64,000 bases of DNA, from the NCBI GenBank assembly GCA_905214735.1, contig CAJMNI010000009.1:10042-74041 (forward strand), read 5' to 3'. The notes beneath the pieces were generated by a model. The model saw nothing but the letters and a program-made list of their open reading frames with translations, did not search any database and had not been told where the DNA came from. Position 1 is the stretch's first letter. Each line of letters begins with the position of its first letter. Shown here in pieces: positions 27,211 to 35,794 of the stretch. This stretch comes from an uncultured bacterium. GTDB taxonomy: Bacteria > Bacteroidota > Bacteroidia > Bacteroidales > Muribaculaceae. Made by a program: the position numbers and the translations under genes.

Positions 27211-27378
27211 AAGAATAACATCAGAACAACAGTCGTCGGCAAAGGTGATATCGAAGTCTATACTCTTCAGGGAGTGCTCGCGGTCTCGGGTCGCGACAGC
27301 GTGAAGACCGATGTTCTTGAGCCGGGTGTATATATCGCCCGCTGCGGCGGGAAGACGCTGAAATTCCTGAAGAAATAA
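27211..27378 (+). pseudogene. Remnant of a secreted-protein C-terminal sorting domain
   Basis: An open stretch without a start codon, closed upstream by TAG at 27208-27210, encodes about 55 residues ending GDIEVYTLQGVLAVSG...LEPGVYIARCGGKTLKFLKK and then TAA. This is a typical Bacteroidales Por/type IX-like C-terminal sorting domain, closely similar in style to the tails of the amylases and GH26 enzyme in this window, but with no cargo protein in front. It keeps a strong terminator 50 nt downstream. Most simply it is the 3' end of a secreted-protein gene whose body was deleted; codon use (GGC, ATC, CTG) still looks like coding DNA of this genome, so the loss may be recent. Confidence 0.7.
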
Positions 27379-27429
27379 ATGCACATTTAGGACGCTCAAC
27401 GATAAATCGTTGGAACAGTGACAAAACTA

Positions 27430-27463
27430 AAACCGCCGGGCTTTTCGCTCCGGCGGTTTTTTT
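27430..27463 (+). terminator. Strong rho-independent terminator after the remnant
   Basis: AAACCGCCGG (27430-27439) pairs with CCGGCGGTTT (27450-27459), 10-nt loop, T-run to 27463. Confidence 0.88.
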
Positions 27464-27466
27464 GGC

Positions 27467-27506
27467 TCTTATAAATCTTATAAGTCTTATAAGTCTTATA
27501 AATCTT
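27467..27506. repeat. 9-bp tandem repeat, TCTTATAA(A/G) units
   Basis: Four full units and a partial fifth: TCTTATAAA, TCTTATAAG, TCTTATAAG, TCTTATAAA, TCTT. Each unit contains the palindrome CTTATAAG or a variant. Related to the array at 35499-35570. Confidence 0.85.
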
Positions 27507-27551
27507 CTGCAGCTGATATTATCGGCTTCGGCTGCTTTGCGGCTTAGCGGG

Positions 27552-28949
27552 TTAGCGGGCCATGAAGGCTTCTATGTCGGCGGGATGGTAGGGGATCCGG
27601 TTCTCGCCGAGGAAGCGGCAGCCATCTTCAGTGATGAGCACGTCGTCTTCAATGCGGATGCCGCCGAAGTCCTTATATGTTTCGAGTTTGTCGAAGTTTA
27701 TCCATTCGGCGCAGTGGCCCGATGCGCGCCAGTCATCGATAAGTGAGGGGATGAAGTAGATGCCGGGTTCGTCGGTGACCACGAAACCGGGTTCGAGGCG
27801 GCGTCCCATTCGGAGGCAATTGGTGCCGAACTGGTCGAGGATAGGTCTCGTCTCCTCGTCGAAGCCTACATAAATCTGGCCGAGTCCCTCCATGTCGTGG
27901 ACATCGAGGCCCATCATGTGGCCGAGTCCGTGAGGAAGGAACATGGCGTGTGCACCGGCTCTTACGGCCTCCTCCGTGTCGCCCCGCATGAGGCCGAGCT
28001 CTTTGAGACGGTCGGTCATGAGGCGGCACACGTCGAAATGGACATCCATATATTTCACACCGGGGCGGGCTACTTTCAGCACGAGGTCATGGCATTCCTC
28101 CACGATCGAATAGATCTCGAGCTGGCGTTGCGAGAAACGTCCGCTGACAGGATATGTCCTCGTGTTGTCGCTGCAATAATTGTTGCGGTTTTCCGCTCCG
28201 GCGTCGCAGAGGGCAAGGTGACCTTCGGTCAGGATATCATAGGAGGGATTGCCGTGCATTATCTCGCCATGCTGCGAGAAGATGGTGGGGAATGATACCT
28301 GCGCGCCATAGCTGTGGGCTATGCCGTCGACCTGGCCTCCCACGAACTTTTCCGTCACTCCCGGGCGCGTCAGTCTCATGGCCTCGGTGTGCATTCGGTA
28401 GCCGATAGAGCAGGCGTCCTCAATCTCTGCTATCTCGAGAGGGGTCTTCACCGAACGCATCTTCACCACTGCTTTTATGAGTTTGAGCGATACGGCCTCG
28501 TTCTGAGCCTCCGGGCGGATGCCGAGAAGATCCATGATGGCGATCTTCGTGTCGAATCGGTAGGGAGGAAGAAAATGGATTGTGCGCTTGCCGGCTTTGG
28601 CTTTGTCGATGAGTTCGCGGATTTTTCCGAGCGGTGCAGAATTGGCCACTCCCGACTGAGCCGCCATGTCGGCAACGCTGTCTACCTTGCCATACCAGAC
28701 GATATCTTCGATGTCGATGTCGTCGCCGAAGAGATATTCCCGGTCGTTGTCGATGTCGATAACTCCGATGAGGCCATCGCGGTTAGGTCCGAAATAATAT
28801 AAGAAAGAGGAATCCTGACGGAAAGGATAATAAACGTTTGAAGGATAGTTGTTGGGCGCTTCGTTGTTGCCGAAGAGCAGTATCATTCCCTCGCCCACGA
28901 GCTGCTTGAGCTCCCGGCGACGGCTGATGTAGATCTCTTTATTGAACAT
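27552..28949 (-). CDS. Xaa-Pro aminopeptidase (M24B, aminopeptidase P type)
   Basis: Cytoplasmic metallopeptidase removing N-terminal residues that precede proline. The 465-residue protein has an N-terminal AMP_N domain (about 1-140, with PSNVYYPFRQDSSFLYYFG) and a pita-bread M24 domain with the metal ligands: Asp in LALCDAGAENRNNY and SDNTRTYPVSG, His in LPHGLGHMMGLDVHD, Glu in DEPGIYF and Glu in GGIRIEDDVLI. All are present, so it should bind two metal ions and be active. Monocistronic, convergent with the gene remnant on the other strand. A possible -7 box TATTTTTG lies about 40 nt upstream of the start. Confidence 0.95.
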   Translation of the reverse strand: MFNKEIYISRRRELKQLVGEGMILLFGNNEAPNNYPSNVYYPFRQDSSFLYYFGPNRDGLIGVIDIDNDREYLFGDDIDIEDIVWYGKVDSVADMAAQSGVANSAPLGKIRELIDKAKAGKRTIHFLPPYRFDTKIAIMDLLGIRPEAQNEAVSLKLIKAVVKMRSVKTPLEIAEIEDACSIGYRMHTEAMRLTRPGVTEKFVGGQVDGIAHSYGAQVSFPTIFSQHGEIMHGNPSYDILTEGHLALCDAGAENRNNYCSDNTRTYPVSGRFSQRQLEIYSIVEECHDLVLKVARPGVKYMDVHFDVCRLMTDRLKELGLMRGDTEEAVRAGAHAMFLPHGLGHMMGLDVHDMEGLGQIYVGFDEETRPILDQFGTNCLRMGRRLEPGFVVTDEPGIYFIPSLIDDWRASGHCAEWINFDKLETYKDFGGIRIEDDVLITEDGCRFLGENRIPYHPADIEAFMAR

Positions 28950-29046
28950 GGCTTATAGGGTTGTTGAAAATTCATTATTGTCAATATGCAAAAATAACAA
29001 AAATTCGATTAACCATCTCCTTCGCCAATTAATTTTTCGCAGAAAT

Positions 29047-29079
29047 CTTGAACTGATTGCGCAAGATTTATTAATTTTG
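29047..29079 (+). promoter_or_regulatory. Promoter of MFS transporter gene
   Basis: CTTG at 29047-29050 (one mismatch), 21 nt spacer, TAATTTTG at 29072-29079. Leader about 50 nt. Confidence 0.55.
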
Positions 29080-29134
29080 CGCCTCGAAAATCGGAGGTTA
29101 CGTTAATTATTTAGGTCAAAATTTCGGTTCATCT

Positions 29135-30292
29135 ATGAAAAAATCATTGTTGTCGCTTGCATTCGGCACATTCGCCCTCGGCATCGTCGAATTCGGCATG
29201 ATGGGAATACTCAACGACATGGTTGCCGACCTTCACATCAGTGTCAGCCGGGCGGGCCATCTGATCTCTGCCTATGCGGCGGGAGTGGCGATCGGTGCGC
29301 CGTCGCTGCTGTTTCTGCGGAAGATGCCTTTGCGCAGACTGATGTTGCTTCTTGCCGCCGTGATAGCCGTCGGTAACGCATTGGTGGCGCTGTCGCCGGG
29401 CTATCTGACCCTGTTGGCCGCGCGATTCATCTCCGGACTTCCCCACGGAGCCTTCTTCGGTGCCGGCGCCATAGTTTGCGCGCGCTTGGCCGATCCCGGC
29501 AAAGGAGCTTCGGCGGTGGCAATACTTGTCGGCGGCATGACCGTGGCCAATCTCGTGGGAGTGCCTGTCTTCACATTCTTGTGCAACGTGATCTCCTGGC
29601 GCATACCGTTTGCGCTTGTGGCCGGAATCGGAGTCGTGACGTTTGTCGCCATCCGGTGCTGGATACCGGTGCTTCAGCCCATCCCCGACACCGGGATGAA
29701 GGGGCAGTTCCGTTTCCTCCGCAAACCGCAGCCCTGGCTGATCTATGCCGGAGTCTTTTTCGGCCAGGCGAGCGTCTATTGCTGGCTCAGCTATATATCG
29801 CCGATAATGACTCGCGTGGCGGGTTTTGCAGAAAGCTCGATGTCGATGATCATGATTCTTGTCGGCGCAGGAATGGTTGTGGGAAACTATTGCTCGGGAA
29901 AACTCGCCGACCGTTATTCATCTTCGTTGGTTCCGGCGGTGATAGCTCTTCTTATAGTCGTAGTCATGCCGATGATATATTTTTTAGCGCCGTTCAAGAT
30001 TCCCTCGCTTCTTCTGGCCTTTATAGCGGCGGCTCTGCTGTTCGGACTCGGCGGACCGTTGCAGTATCTGATAGTCGGATATGCCAAAGGAGGGGAGATG
30101 CTCGGGGGAGCCGGCATCCAGATAGCCTTTAACGTATCCAACGCCATGGCCGCCGCGATAGGAGGGTTTGCAATCCGTCAGGGATTCGGCCTTGCTTCAC
30201 CGGCGCTCGTGGGGACTCCATTCGCCATTCTGGGCACAATCGCCCTTTTCACCCTTTATCTGAAATACACCCGCAAGGAATCCAATTGTTGA
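29135..30292 (+). CDS. AraJ-like MFS efflux transporter (DHA1 family)
   Basis: Inner-membrane major facilitator protein, 385 residues with 12 predicted helices. It matches the sugar-efflux branch typified by E. coli AraJ along its whole length: SLAFGTFALGIVEFGMMG at the N terminus, RFISGLPHGAFFGAGA, GGMTVANLVGVP, QFRFLRKPQPWLIYAGVFFG and GGEMLGGAGIQIAFN are recognisable counterparts. The substrate is unknown; export of arabinose-type sugars or small drugs is the family-level guess. It is transcribed alone, diverging from the Xaa-Pro aminopeptidase gene and facing a bidirectional terminator at its 3' end. Confidence 0.9.
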   Translation: MKKSLLSLAFGTFALGIVEFGMMGILNDMVADLHISVSRAGHLISAYAAGVAIGAPSLLFLRKMPLRRLMLLLAAVIAVGNALVALSPGYLTLLAARFISGLPHGAFFGAGAIVCARLADPGKGASAVAILVGGMTVANLVGVPVFTFLCNVISWRIPFALVAGIGVVTFVAIRCWIPVLQPIPDTGMKGQFRFLRKPQPWLIYAGVFFGQASVYCWLSYISPIMTRVAGFAESSMSMIMILVGAGMVVGNYCSGKLADRYSSSLVPAVIALLIVVVMPMIYFLAPFKIPSLLLAFIAAALLFGLGGPLQYLIVGYAKGGEMLGGAGIQIAFNVSNAMAAAIGGFAIRQGFGLASPALVGTPFAILGTIALFTLYLKYTRKESNC

Positions 30293-30339
30293 CATAATAA
30301 GGCGATATGGAATAATGAAATAGTAAGGAAGAAACAGAG

Positions 30340-30382
30340 AAAGAGGGCATGCCGGGGAAAATTTCCTGACATGCCCTCTTTC
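30340..30382. terminator. Bidirectional terminator between MFS and Omp28-like genes
   Basis: AAAGAGGGCATG (from 30340) pairs with CATGCCCTCTTT (to 30382) with an imperfect inner stem; A-run and T-run flank the stem on both strands and the two genes converge. Confidence 0.82.
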
Positions 30383-30428
30383 AGTTAATATTATTCAGAA
30401 CGGTCGGCTGAATTCTGCCTGAGCGGAA

Positions 30429-32255
30429 TCAGCGGATGCGCTTCGAAGCCTTGCGCGAGCCGTCGCTCATCGAGTCAATCTGAATGTAGATGCCGTTTTC
30501 GGGAGCGCTGCTGAGGCGGCGTCCTGCGAGATCGAAGAACTGTGTCGAAACCTTGGCGGCGGGTGCGAGGTCATCGGCGATGTTTCCTACACTTCCCTTG
30601 TCGAAGCTGAACTTGGCTCCGTTGACGATATGGCCCGTGCTCTTGTTGACAAGAAGCGCCACTACGTTGACTTTGTCGCGGTTCTGCAGCAGGCTGACCG
30701 AGTCAAAATCTTCAGTGCTGACGAATTTGCTGCAGTCGAAGGAGTATGAGCCGTCGTATGTCTCGCCCGACTTCACGCTTTCAGGCTGAGAACCGGCAAC
30801 GCCGCGGAAGGGAGCTGAGGCAAGAACCACATCGTTGAAATCGACTTTCATGCTGCCTTCGCCATTGATCCAGAAAGCCATCTCTTCACCATATTCTTCG
30901 ATGGATTCTCCGGCATATTTATTTGCCTGATACCAGTCTTCGCTGTCGCCTGTCAGTCCGTCTTCCGTCACTGCAAAGGAGAGAAGATAGGGGTTTTCTG
31001 CGAAATCCCTGAAATAATAAACGCTTCCGGTCACATTGATCTGATTTCCGTCGGCGCTATATTCAGCAGAGACCTCGATGTTGGCGTCGACTATTTCTGC
31101 AGCCTTCTTGGCGACATCGTCGCGGACTCCCATAGGAGTCGAACTGCTTGTTCCAAAATAGGGGTCGACCTCGAAATCGCGGTCGAGATAGGCGAGGGGA
31201 TAGCCGTCGACCGGCACGGGGAACTGCGACATTGTCTGCATAATGTCGCCGTCGTGATAGGCGAGGGCGATGAACTTGTCGGGCATTTCGGCATTGAGGA
31301 TCTCGATGGCCTGCCAGCCGCGCGGACACCATGAGCACCATGTGCCGGTGAATTCCTCCATGACAACGCGGTGAACCGGCATACGCTCCATCACGTAAAC
31401 GGCATTCTGACCGCTGACCTTGACATCGGCATCGTTGATCTTGCTGATAGAGAGGACGCCTTCGTAGGTGCCGATAGCTTCGATGGCAGGAATTTCCACA
31501 TCGAAAGATCCGCTTGAGGTGAAGTCGGCCGGAATTGCCGGCGAGAATGTTGCGGTTCCTTCGGAGGTCTTGCCATCTATTTCGTAGGAATAGGCAAGGG
31601 AAGAGATTGGAGCCGAACCTCCGTTCACAATCACGACACTTGCGCTGCCTCCGACTCCGGGGGTGGTGATAAGGTCGCCGAACTTCACAACCGAGGCGTG
31701 GTTGGCCATGAACTCTCCGTCGATTGTAACACTGAGAGCAGAGGAGACATCTGCCGACTCGCCGGTGCTCCATTTTTTGTATGTACGGCTGGAAGTGACA
31801 TACATTCCTCCCTCTTTATAACCTTCGACAACCGAAACAGGATATTTGTCGGCTTCAGAAGTGGCTTTTGCGATCTTGAAAGCATAGCCGGCGTAGAATG
31901 CGCCGTCGATAGTATATGCGTCTGGGAGCTTGACGGAAACACTTCCGCTTCCCGGTTCGAAATCAACCTTGACTTCCGACTGAGGTTTTCCGTTGCTTCC
32001 TTTCAGCTCCTTGGCCAAAAAGACATAGCAATCAGAATATGCCGCCCCGTCAACGAGCGGAACCTGAATCGAGGTGACCTTCATGCCGTTGAGGGCTGCG
32101 TTGTCCACTTTTATGGCGATGCCGAAGGTCTCGGCTTTACCTGTTCCCCATTCCACTTCCCCGAGGCCCGATCCGGCATATCCGAAGTCGACACTGTCGG
32201 CCGATGCGCTGAAAGCGGCCATGAGACCGAGCGATGCAAGTATATATTTCTTCAT
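30429..32255 (-). CDS. Secreted Omp28/thioredoxin-like protein with type IX-like C-terminal domain
   Basis: A 608-residue exported protein. Signal peptide ends AFSASAD. The first ~270 residues are beta-rich and of unknown family; the middle (about 275-400) is an Omp28-type thioredoxin-like domain with VVMEEFTGTWCSWCPRGW, where CSWC is a redox-type CxxC, and FIALAYHDGD; the tail FFDLAGRRLSSAPENGIYIQ is a Por/type IX-like sorting sequence although its last residues (SKRIR) are atypical. Likely on the cell surface or released; a disulfide or lipoprotein-like role is a guess. Follows the 608-residue protein at 32342 on the same strand after a hairpin, so readthrough from that promoter is possible. 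Confidence 0.8.
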   Translation of the reverse strand: MKKYILASLGLMAAFSASADSVDFGYAGSGLGEVEWGTGKAETFGIAIKVDNAALNGMKVTSIQVPLVDGAAYSDCYVFLAKELKGSNGKPQSEVKVDFEPGSGSVSVKLPDAYTIDGAFYAGYAFKIAKATSEADKYPVSVVEGYKEGGMYVTSSRTYKKWSTGESADVSSALSVTIDGEFMANHASVVKFGDLITTPGVGGSASVVIVNGGSAPISSLAYSYEIDGKTSEGTATFSPAIPADFTSSGSFDVEIPAIEAIGTYEGVLSISKINDADVKVSGQNAVYVMERMPVHRVVMEEFTGTWCSWCPRGWQAIEILNAEMPDKFIALAYHDGDIMQTMSQFPVPVDGYPLAYLDRDFEVDPYFGTSSSTPMGVRDDVAKKAAEIVDANIEVSAEYSADGNQINVTGSVYYFRDFAENPYLLSFAVTEDGLTGDSEDWYQANKYAGESIEEYGEEMAFWINGEGSMKVDFNDVVLASAPFRGVAGSQPESVKSGETYDGSYSFDCSKFVSTEDFDSVSLLQNRDKVNVVALLVNKSTGHIVNGAKFSFDKGSVGNIADDLAPAAKVSTQFFDLAGRRLSSAPENGIYIQIDSMSDGSRKASKRIR

Positions 32256-32288
32256 ATTGAGTCGAATTAAATTACCTGTTAAAATGAA

Positions 32289-32316
32289 CCGGTGCGGTCG
32301 CTGGTGACCGCACCGG
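32289..32316 (-). terminator. Hairpin between the two 608-residue secreted-protein genes
   Basis: CCGGTGCGGTC (32289-32299) pairs perfectly with GACCGCACCGG (32306-32316), 6-nt loop; on the minus strand it leads into TTCATTTTAAC. Confidence 0.75.
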
Positions 32317-32341
32317 CTTGTAAATTCTGATTTTCGGCTGC

Positions 32342-34168
32342 TTATTTGCGGACGATCATCTTGCGGACGGAACCGTCAGACATGCGGACGATGTTGATGC
32401 CCGACTGCATTTCGGAATGCTTCACGCCGTCGACGCCGTAGAATGCCACGGGAACAGCAGCTTTGTCAACTGCGAGATCCTTCACTGCGCTCATGCAGTC
32501 ATACCACTCGATTTCCGATTCGCGGCGTTCGTTACCGCCCATGTAAACCGACTGGAGTCCGATCTTGTCGGGAGCTGTGCAGAAGAATATCATTGTGCCC
32601 GCACCCTCGTAGATTGCGCCGTATCCTTCATAATCTACTGACGAGAAGCTATAGGGAACTTCAACGAGTTCGGAGACTCCGAGCGATTCGATATCAGGAT
32701 ATTCGTCGGAATAGAAAGTGTGTTTCTCCTGCTCGCCATCGATATCCATCCAGACGATATACGACATCTTTTCAGGATCGATGAAGTTTCCGTCGACATC
32801 ATGAGTGGGGATTGTAGCGTTGAATCCAACGTAACCGTAATCATCGAATACATCTTCGAAATAGGTGATCACAGGTTTGTCGGGAGTGGCTGCAACGTCG
32901 TTGAAGTAATAGAGTTCAGGAGTAGCGGCTGCGTAGTAATAATAGAGACCATAATCTCCCACTTTGCCACAATTGAGGATCATTGCCTCGTCGTCTGCCA
33001 CAGGTTTGAGCGTCTTTGCTTCAGCGTCGTAGAGGAAATCAAGGGATTCACCCGGAACATAGGTTACATTAACATATTCACCCATATCGTCGGAAAGAAT
33101 TTCGGATGAGTATGTTCCGCCTACGAGATAAGTATACACGCCATAGGAAAGGCCAAGATACTGATCGGATGCAAAAGATACTTTGCCGTCGCTGATTGTT
33201 CCGACAGCCACGCATTGGGGATCACCTTCATTAAGACCACCAACATAGCATTTGTCGCCGGAAACAGACACCTGAACGATCCTCATGTCAGCCTGAGCTT
33301 CGCCATCCTCAAAAATTTCAGGATCCGATGTCTTGAGCACCCAGCCTTCCACCTGAGCTCCATCGGGGAATAGCATCGCACTTTCATTGAAAGGAATGTA
33401 GGATGTGTCGTAATCGCCATAGCCTGACCACGACATGTCGTCGGAATATGCGTAAGCGGCTATATATTCTGCATCGGCATCGGCAGAGGAGCAGAATTTA
33501 TCTTCAATCTTATAGCTTCCGTCGGCATTCTTGATAAATTTGATTTCCGTAACTGAAGGATCGACTTCGTATGTCATATACATCTCACCCTCCTCTTCAA
33601 ATTCTGTGTATTTCGCAGCCTGAAGCACGTAACCGTAGCCGTATTCTTCGCTATACAAGGCATACTGACCGCAGGGGATTGAGAAACCATCTTCAGTGAC
33701 GTTGCCTTTGACCCAGGTTTCTGTCACGGCAGCGGAAACAAAGTCCTTGAGGTAAACTGTCTTTCCGTCGGGCGATGTGACCATGTCGAGAGCGATTCCC
33801 TGCTGGGGTGAATTAAGGATATATCCCCAGAAAGAGAGATATCCTTCTCCTTCGCGGATGAAGTGGGAAACTGCACCTTCCGGTTGCTCGGTGATAATTT
33901 CGGGAACAGCCTCGTCGGCTTTGGTTTTGATTTTGGCGGGAGCCTTTACGTTGAGAGAGCTCAGCGAGGCGACATTGTCGGTAAGGAGAGCTCGTCCGTT
34001 GACAATACCACCCTTGGCGGCAGACTTCAGGCTCTTGTTGAGCATGGCGGGCTGGATGTTCTGACGAACAGGCATCGCTGTCCTGAGGGAATGCTGTGCC
34101 GAGAAGGGGGCTGCTGTTGCGGATGCAGCTATAGCTGCTATCGATAAAATAGTAACAGTTTTTTTCAT
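32342..34168 (-). CDS. Large acidic Tyr-rich secreted protein with type IX-like C-terminal domain
   Basis: Unrecognised 608-residue exported protein. Signal peptide MKKTVTILSIAAIAASATAA; a basic stretch to about residue 85; then a long, strongly acidic, tyrosine- and glycine-rich region with repeated short motifs (GYGDYDTSY, EEYGYGYVL, GYGAIYEGAG) that should form beta structure; and a tail FYGVDGVKHSEMQSGINIVRM...KMIVRK resembling the sorting domains of its neighbours. No catalytic motif is visible. Composition suggests a surface-exposed calcium-binding or adhesive protein, but that is inference. Long leader: a -7 box TAATTTTG lies at 34323-34316 on the minus strand, about 150 nt upstream, with a hairpin in between. 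Confidence 0.7.
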   Translation of the reverse strand: MKKTVTILSIAAIAASATAAPFSAQHSLRTAMPVRQNIQPAMLNKSLKSAAKGGIVNGRALLTDNVASLSSLNVKAPAKIKTKADEAVPEIITEQPEGAVSHFIREGEGYLSFWGYILNSPQQGIALDMVTSPDGKTVYLKDFVSAAVTETWVKGNVTEDGFSIPCGQYALYSEEYGYGYVLQAAKYTEFEEEGEMYMTYEVDPSVTEIKFIKNADGSYKIEDKFCSSADADAEYIAAYAYSDDMSWSGYGDYDTSYIPFNESAMLFPDGAQVEGWVLKTSDPEIFEDGEAQADMRIVQVSVSGDKCYVGGLNEGDPQCVAVGTISDGKVSFASDQYLGLSYGVYTYLVGGTYSSEILSDDMGEYVNVTYVPGESLDFLYDAEAKTLKPVADDEAMILNCGKVGDYGLYYYYAAATPELYYFNDVAATPDKPVITYFEDVFDDYGYVGFNATIPTHDVDGNFIDPEKMSYIVWMDIDGEQEKHTFYSDEYPDIESLGVSELVEVPYSFSSVDYEGYGAIYEGAGTMIFFCTAPDKIGLQSVYMGGNERRESEIEWYDCMSAVKDLAVDKAAVPVAFYGVDGVKHSEMQSGINIVRMSDGSVRKMIVRK

Positions 34169-34243
34169 AGGCTCTTAATTTTTATTGTTAATATTTATGT
34201 TTGATGATTCTTGCTGAATTATTCTGCGTCTATAGTGCTGCTG

Positions 34244-34270
34244 CTGTCAACAAAAAGGAGTTGTTAACAG
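34244..34270 (-). promoter_or_regulatory. Leader hairpin upstream of the 32342 gene
   Basis: On the minus strand CTGT-TAA-CAAC pairs with GTTG-ACAG around a short loop, flanked on both sides by GCAGCAGCA-type repeats. It lies in the predicted ~150-nt leader and could affect translation or stability. Confidence 0.3.
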
Positions 34271-34444
34271 AATGCTGCTGCTCCTTCAAGTGGGGTTGAT
34301 TGATTATTACGGGAGCAAAATTACAAAAAATAATCTAATAACCTAACAAAATCGAAACAAAAAATCAAAAATAGTTAAAATTAGATAGCAGAAAGGCTGC
34401 GTTGCAGAGATTGTTCGGGCTTATTCGGAGGGGAGAGTAGGGAA

Positions 34445-35338
34445 TTATAGAAGACGTTTGTCGATGAAAAGAGTGGGATGATATGACATTTTGCTACTTT
34501 TCAGCGCTTCGAATCCCATGTCGTCCTCGCGGTTGAGATAAGCCACTTCCGGCCAAAGTTTTCTTACCAGCCTCGCCATTGCCGACGACAGAGCCTGATA
34601 TATTCCGCGATATTCAATATCCCCTTTCTCCACGTGAACGAAGAATGTGTCGCCGTTAGGCTCCCCAAATGTAAAACCTGCAACTTTTCCATCTATTCTT
34701 ATTACAATGCCGGTGAAGCCATAAACGAAATATGATGCCAAGGCTCCTTTTGTGGCCATGTTTTCATAGTGGAGCAGTTTGCTGCCGTCATGCCTAAGAT
34801 TGAATTCCTCGGTGAAAGCTATAAGTTCAGGAATATCTTTTTCCTCGATCTCCTCGATCTTCGCATTCGGATAATGGCTGTTGAAAAAATTGAGATGGTT
34901 TCTCTTCTTCTCCATCTTTTTCCCGGCGAAATGCTCAAAGTGTGAAATGTCATAAAGATATTCCCTCCAGTCGTCGACAAGGGGTTGTTCGACAGTAGCA
35001 GTGGCCGGGGCTTCGGGAGTATTCTCGACAGTAATCATCATACGGCCGTCGATATGACGGCGATTGCAGTAATCGCGGATCATCTTTTCATATTGCTGCA
35101 ATGACAGGGGGCCGCGAGGCTCATAAAATATCGCGGTATCGCTGTCGGGAGCTTTGCCGATTATAAAAAGGGAATCGGCGGCTACGGCATAATGATAGTC
35201 GAAATAATCCCTCCACATCAATACTCCTCCAAGAGAGAAGTCGCATGAGCGCGAAGGATATGTTTTGAAAAATTCTTTCAGCATAGGGATATCGGCCATG
35301 CCGACAGGCGAAAGATCCGTGATTACGTCGGAACTCAT
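34445..35338 (-). CDS. DUF2156 (phosphatidylglycerol lysyltransferase C-terminal-like, GNAT fold) protein
   Basis: A 297-residue protein of the DUF2156 family, which adopts a tandem GNAT acyltransferase fold and includes the catalytic part of MprF-type aminoacyl-phospholipid synthases; the stand-alone Bacteroidetes members are uncharacterised. Seen: CDFSLGGVLMWRDYFDYHYAV, FAGKKMEKKRNHLNFF (typical DUF2156 block), LIAFTEEFNLRHDG, GIVIRIDGKVAGFTFGE and EVAYLNREDDMGFEALK. No membrane segments, unlike MprF. Two close in-frame ATG codons (35353 and 35338) are possible starts; upstream extension would run into the 9-bp repeat array, whose translation is a spurious LIR repeat. Transcribed alone. Confidence 0.8.
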   Translation of the reverse strand: MSSDVITDLSPVGMADIPMLKEFFKTYPSRSCDFSLGGVLMWRDYFDYHYAVAADSLFIIGKAPDSDTAIFYEPRGPLSLQQYEKMIRDYCNRRHIDGRMMITVENTPEAPATATVEQPLVDDWREYLYDISHFEHFAGKKMEKKRNHLNFFNSHYPNAKIEEIEEKDIPELIAFTEEFNLRHDGSKLLHYENMATKGALASYFVYGFTGIVIRIDGKVAGFTFGEPNGDTFFVHVEKGDIEYRGIYQALSSAMARLVRKLWPEVAYLNREDDMGFEALKSSKMSYHPTLFIDKRLL

Positions 35339-35498
35339 TGCAATGGAATTCATACTCTTTACCTGTAAGAATAAAAGATAATGTTGAAGATAGCTGAATA
35401 TTTTAATCATTAACTCATTTGCGGGTAAAAAGGTTCGAACGCAATAAAGAAATTTTTCCGGAAAGGGTGTTAGAGCGGACGATAAATAGGCGATAAAT

Positions 35499-35570
35499 AT
35501 AAGTCGTTTAAGTCGAATAAGTCGAATAAGTCTTATAAGTCGTATAAGAAACATAAGACACATAAGATTT
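35499..35570. repeat. 9-bp tandem repeat array with ATAAG core
   Basis: Eight consecutive 9-bp units, each starting ATAAG (one TTAAG): ATAAGTCGT, TTAAGTCGA, ATAAGTCGA, ATAAGTCTT, ATAAGTCGT, ATAAGAAAC, ATAAGACAC, ATAAGATTT. The same core and period occur at 27467-27506. Confidence 0.85.
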
Positions 35571-35610
35571 CCATTCTTGGGGAAATTTTTTTGATAATTT
35601 TTGGGAAAAA

Positions 35611-35642
35611 TTTGGTGGAATCAAATATTTGATATAGCTTTG
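35611..35642 (+). promoter_or_regulatory. Distal promoter of M16 peptidase gene
   Basis: TTTG at 35611-35614, 20 nt spacer, TAGCTTTG at 35635-35642; perfect consensus. Gives a leader of about 310 nt. Confidence 0.7.
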
Positions 35643-35762
35643 CAGTGTATTACACAACTAATACACCCAAACGTTAGCATTCATTCGTCTCAAATGATCG
35701 GCGGCGGATGATTGCCAAAATAATAAAGTTAGTTAAAATGCCATTCTTTTAAGGTGAAATAT

Positions 35763-35794
35763 TTTGCTGCGTTCGTGCAGAATGCTTATATTTG
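35763..35794 (+). promoter_or_regulatory. Proximal promoter of M16 peptidase gene
   Basis: TTTG at 35763-35766, 20 nt spacer, TATATTTG at 35787-35794; perfect consensus. Gives a leader of about 155 nt. Confidence 0.7.

Larger units (their letters stand above)
26843..27551. other. Long intergenic region with palindrome, gene remnant and 9-bp repeats
   Basis: About 700 bases without an intact gene. From left: AT-rich promoter region of the SusD-like operon; a run of eight C residues (26929-26936) inside an inverted repeat AATATACCCC (26923-26932) / GGGGTATATT (26959-26968); an orphan sorting-domain remnant (27211-27378) with a strong terminator (27430-27463); and a 9-bp tandem repeat (27467-27506). 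Confidence 0.6.
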
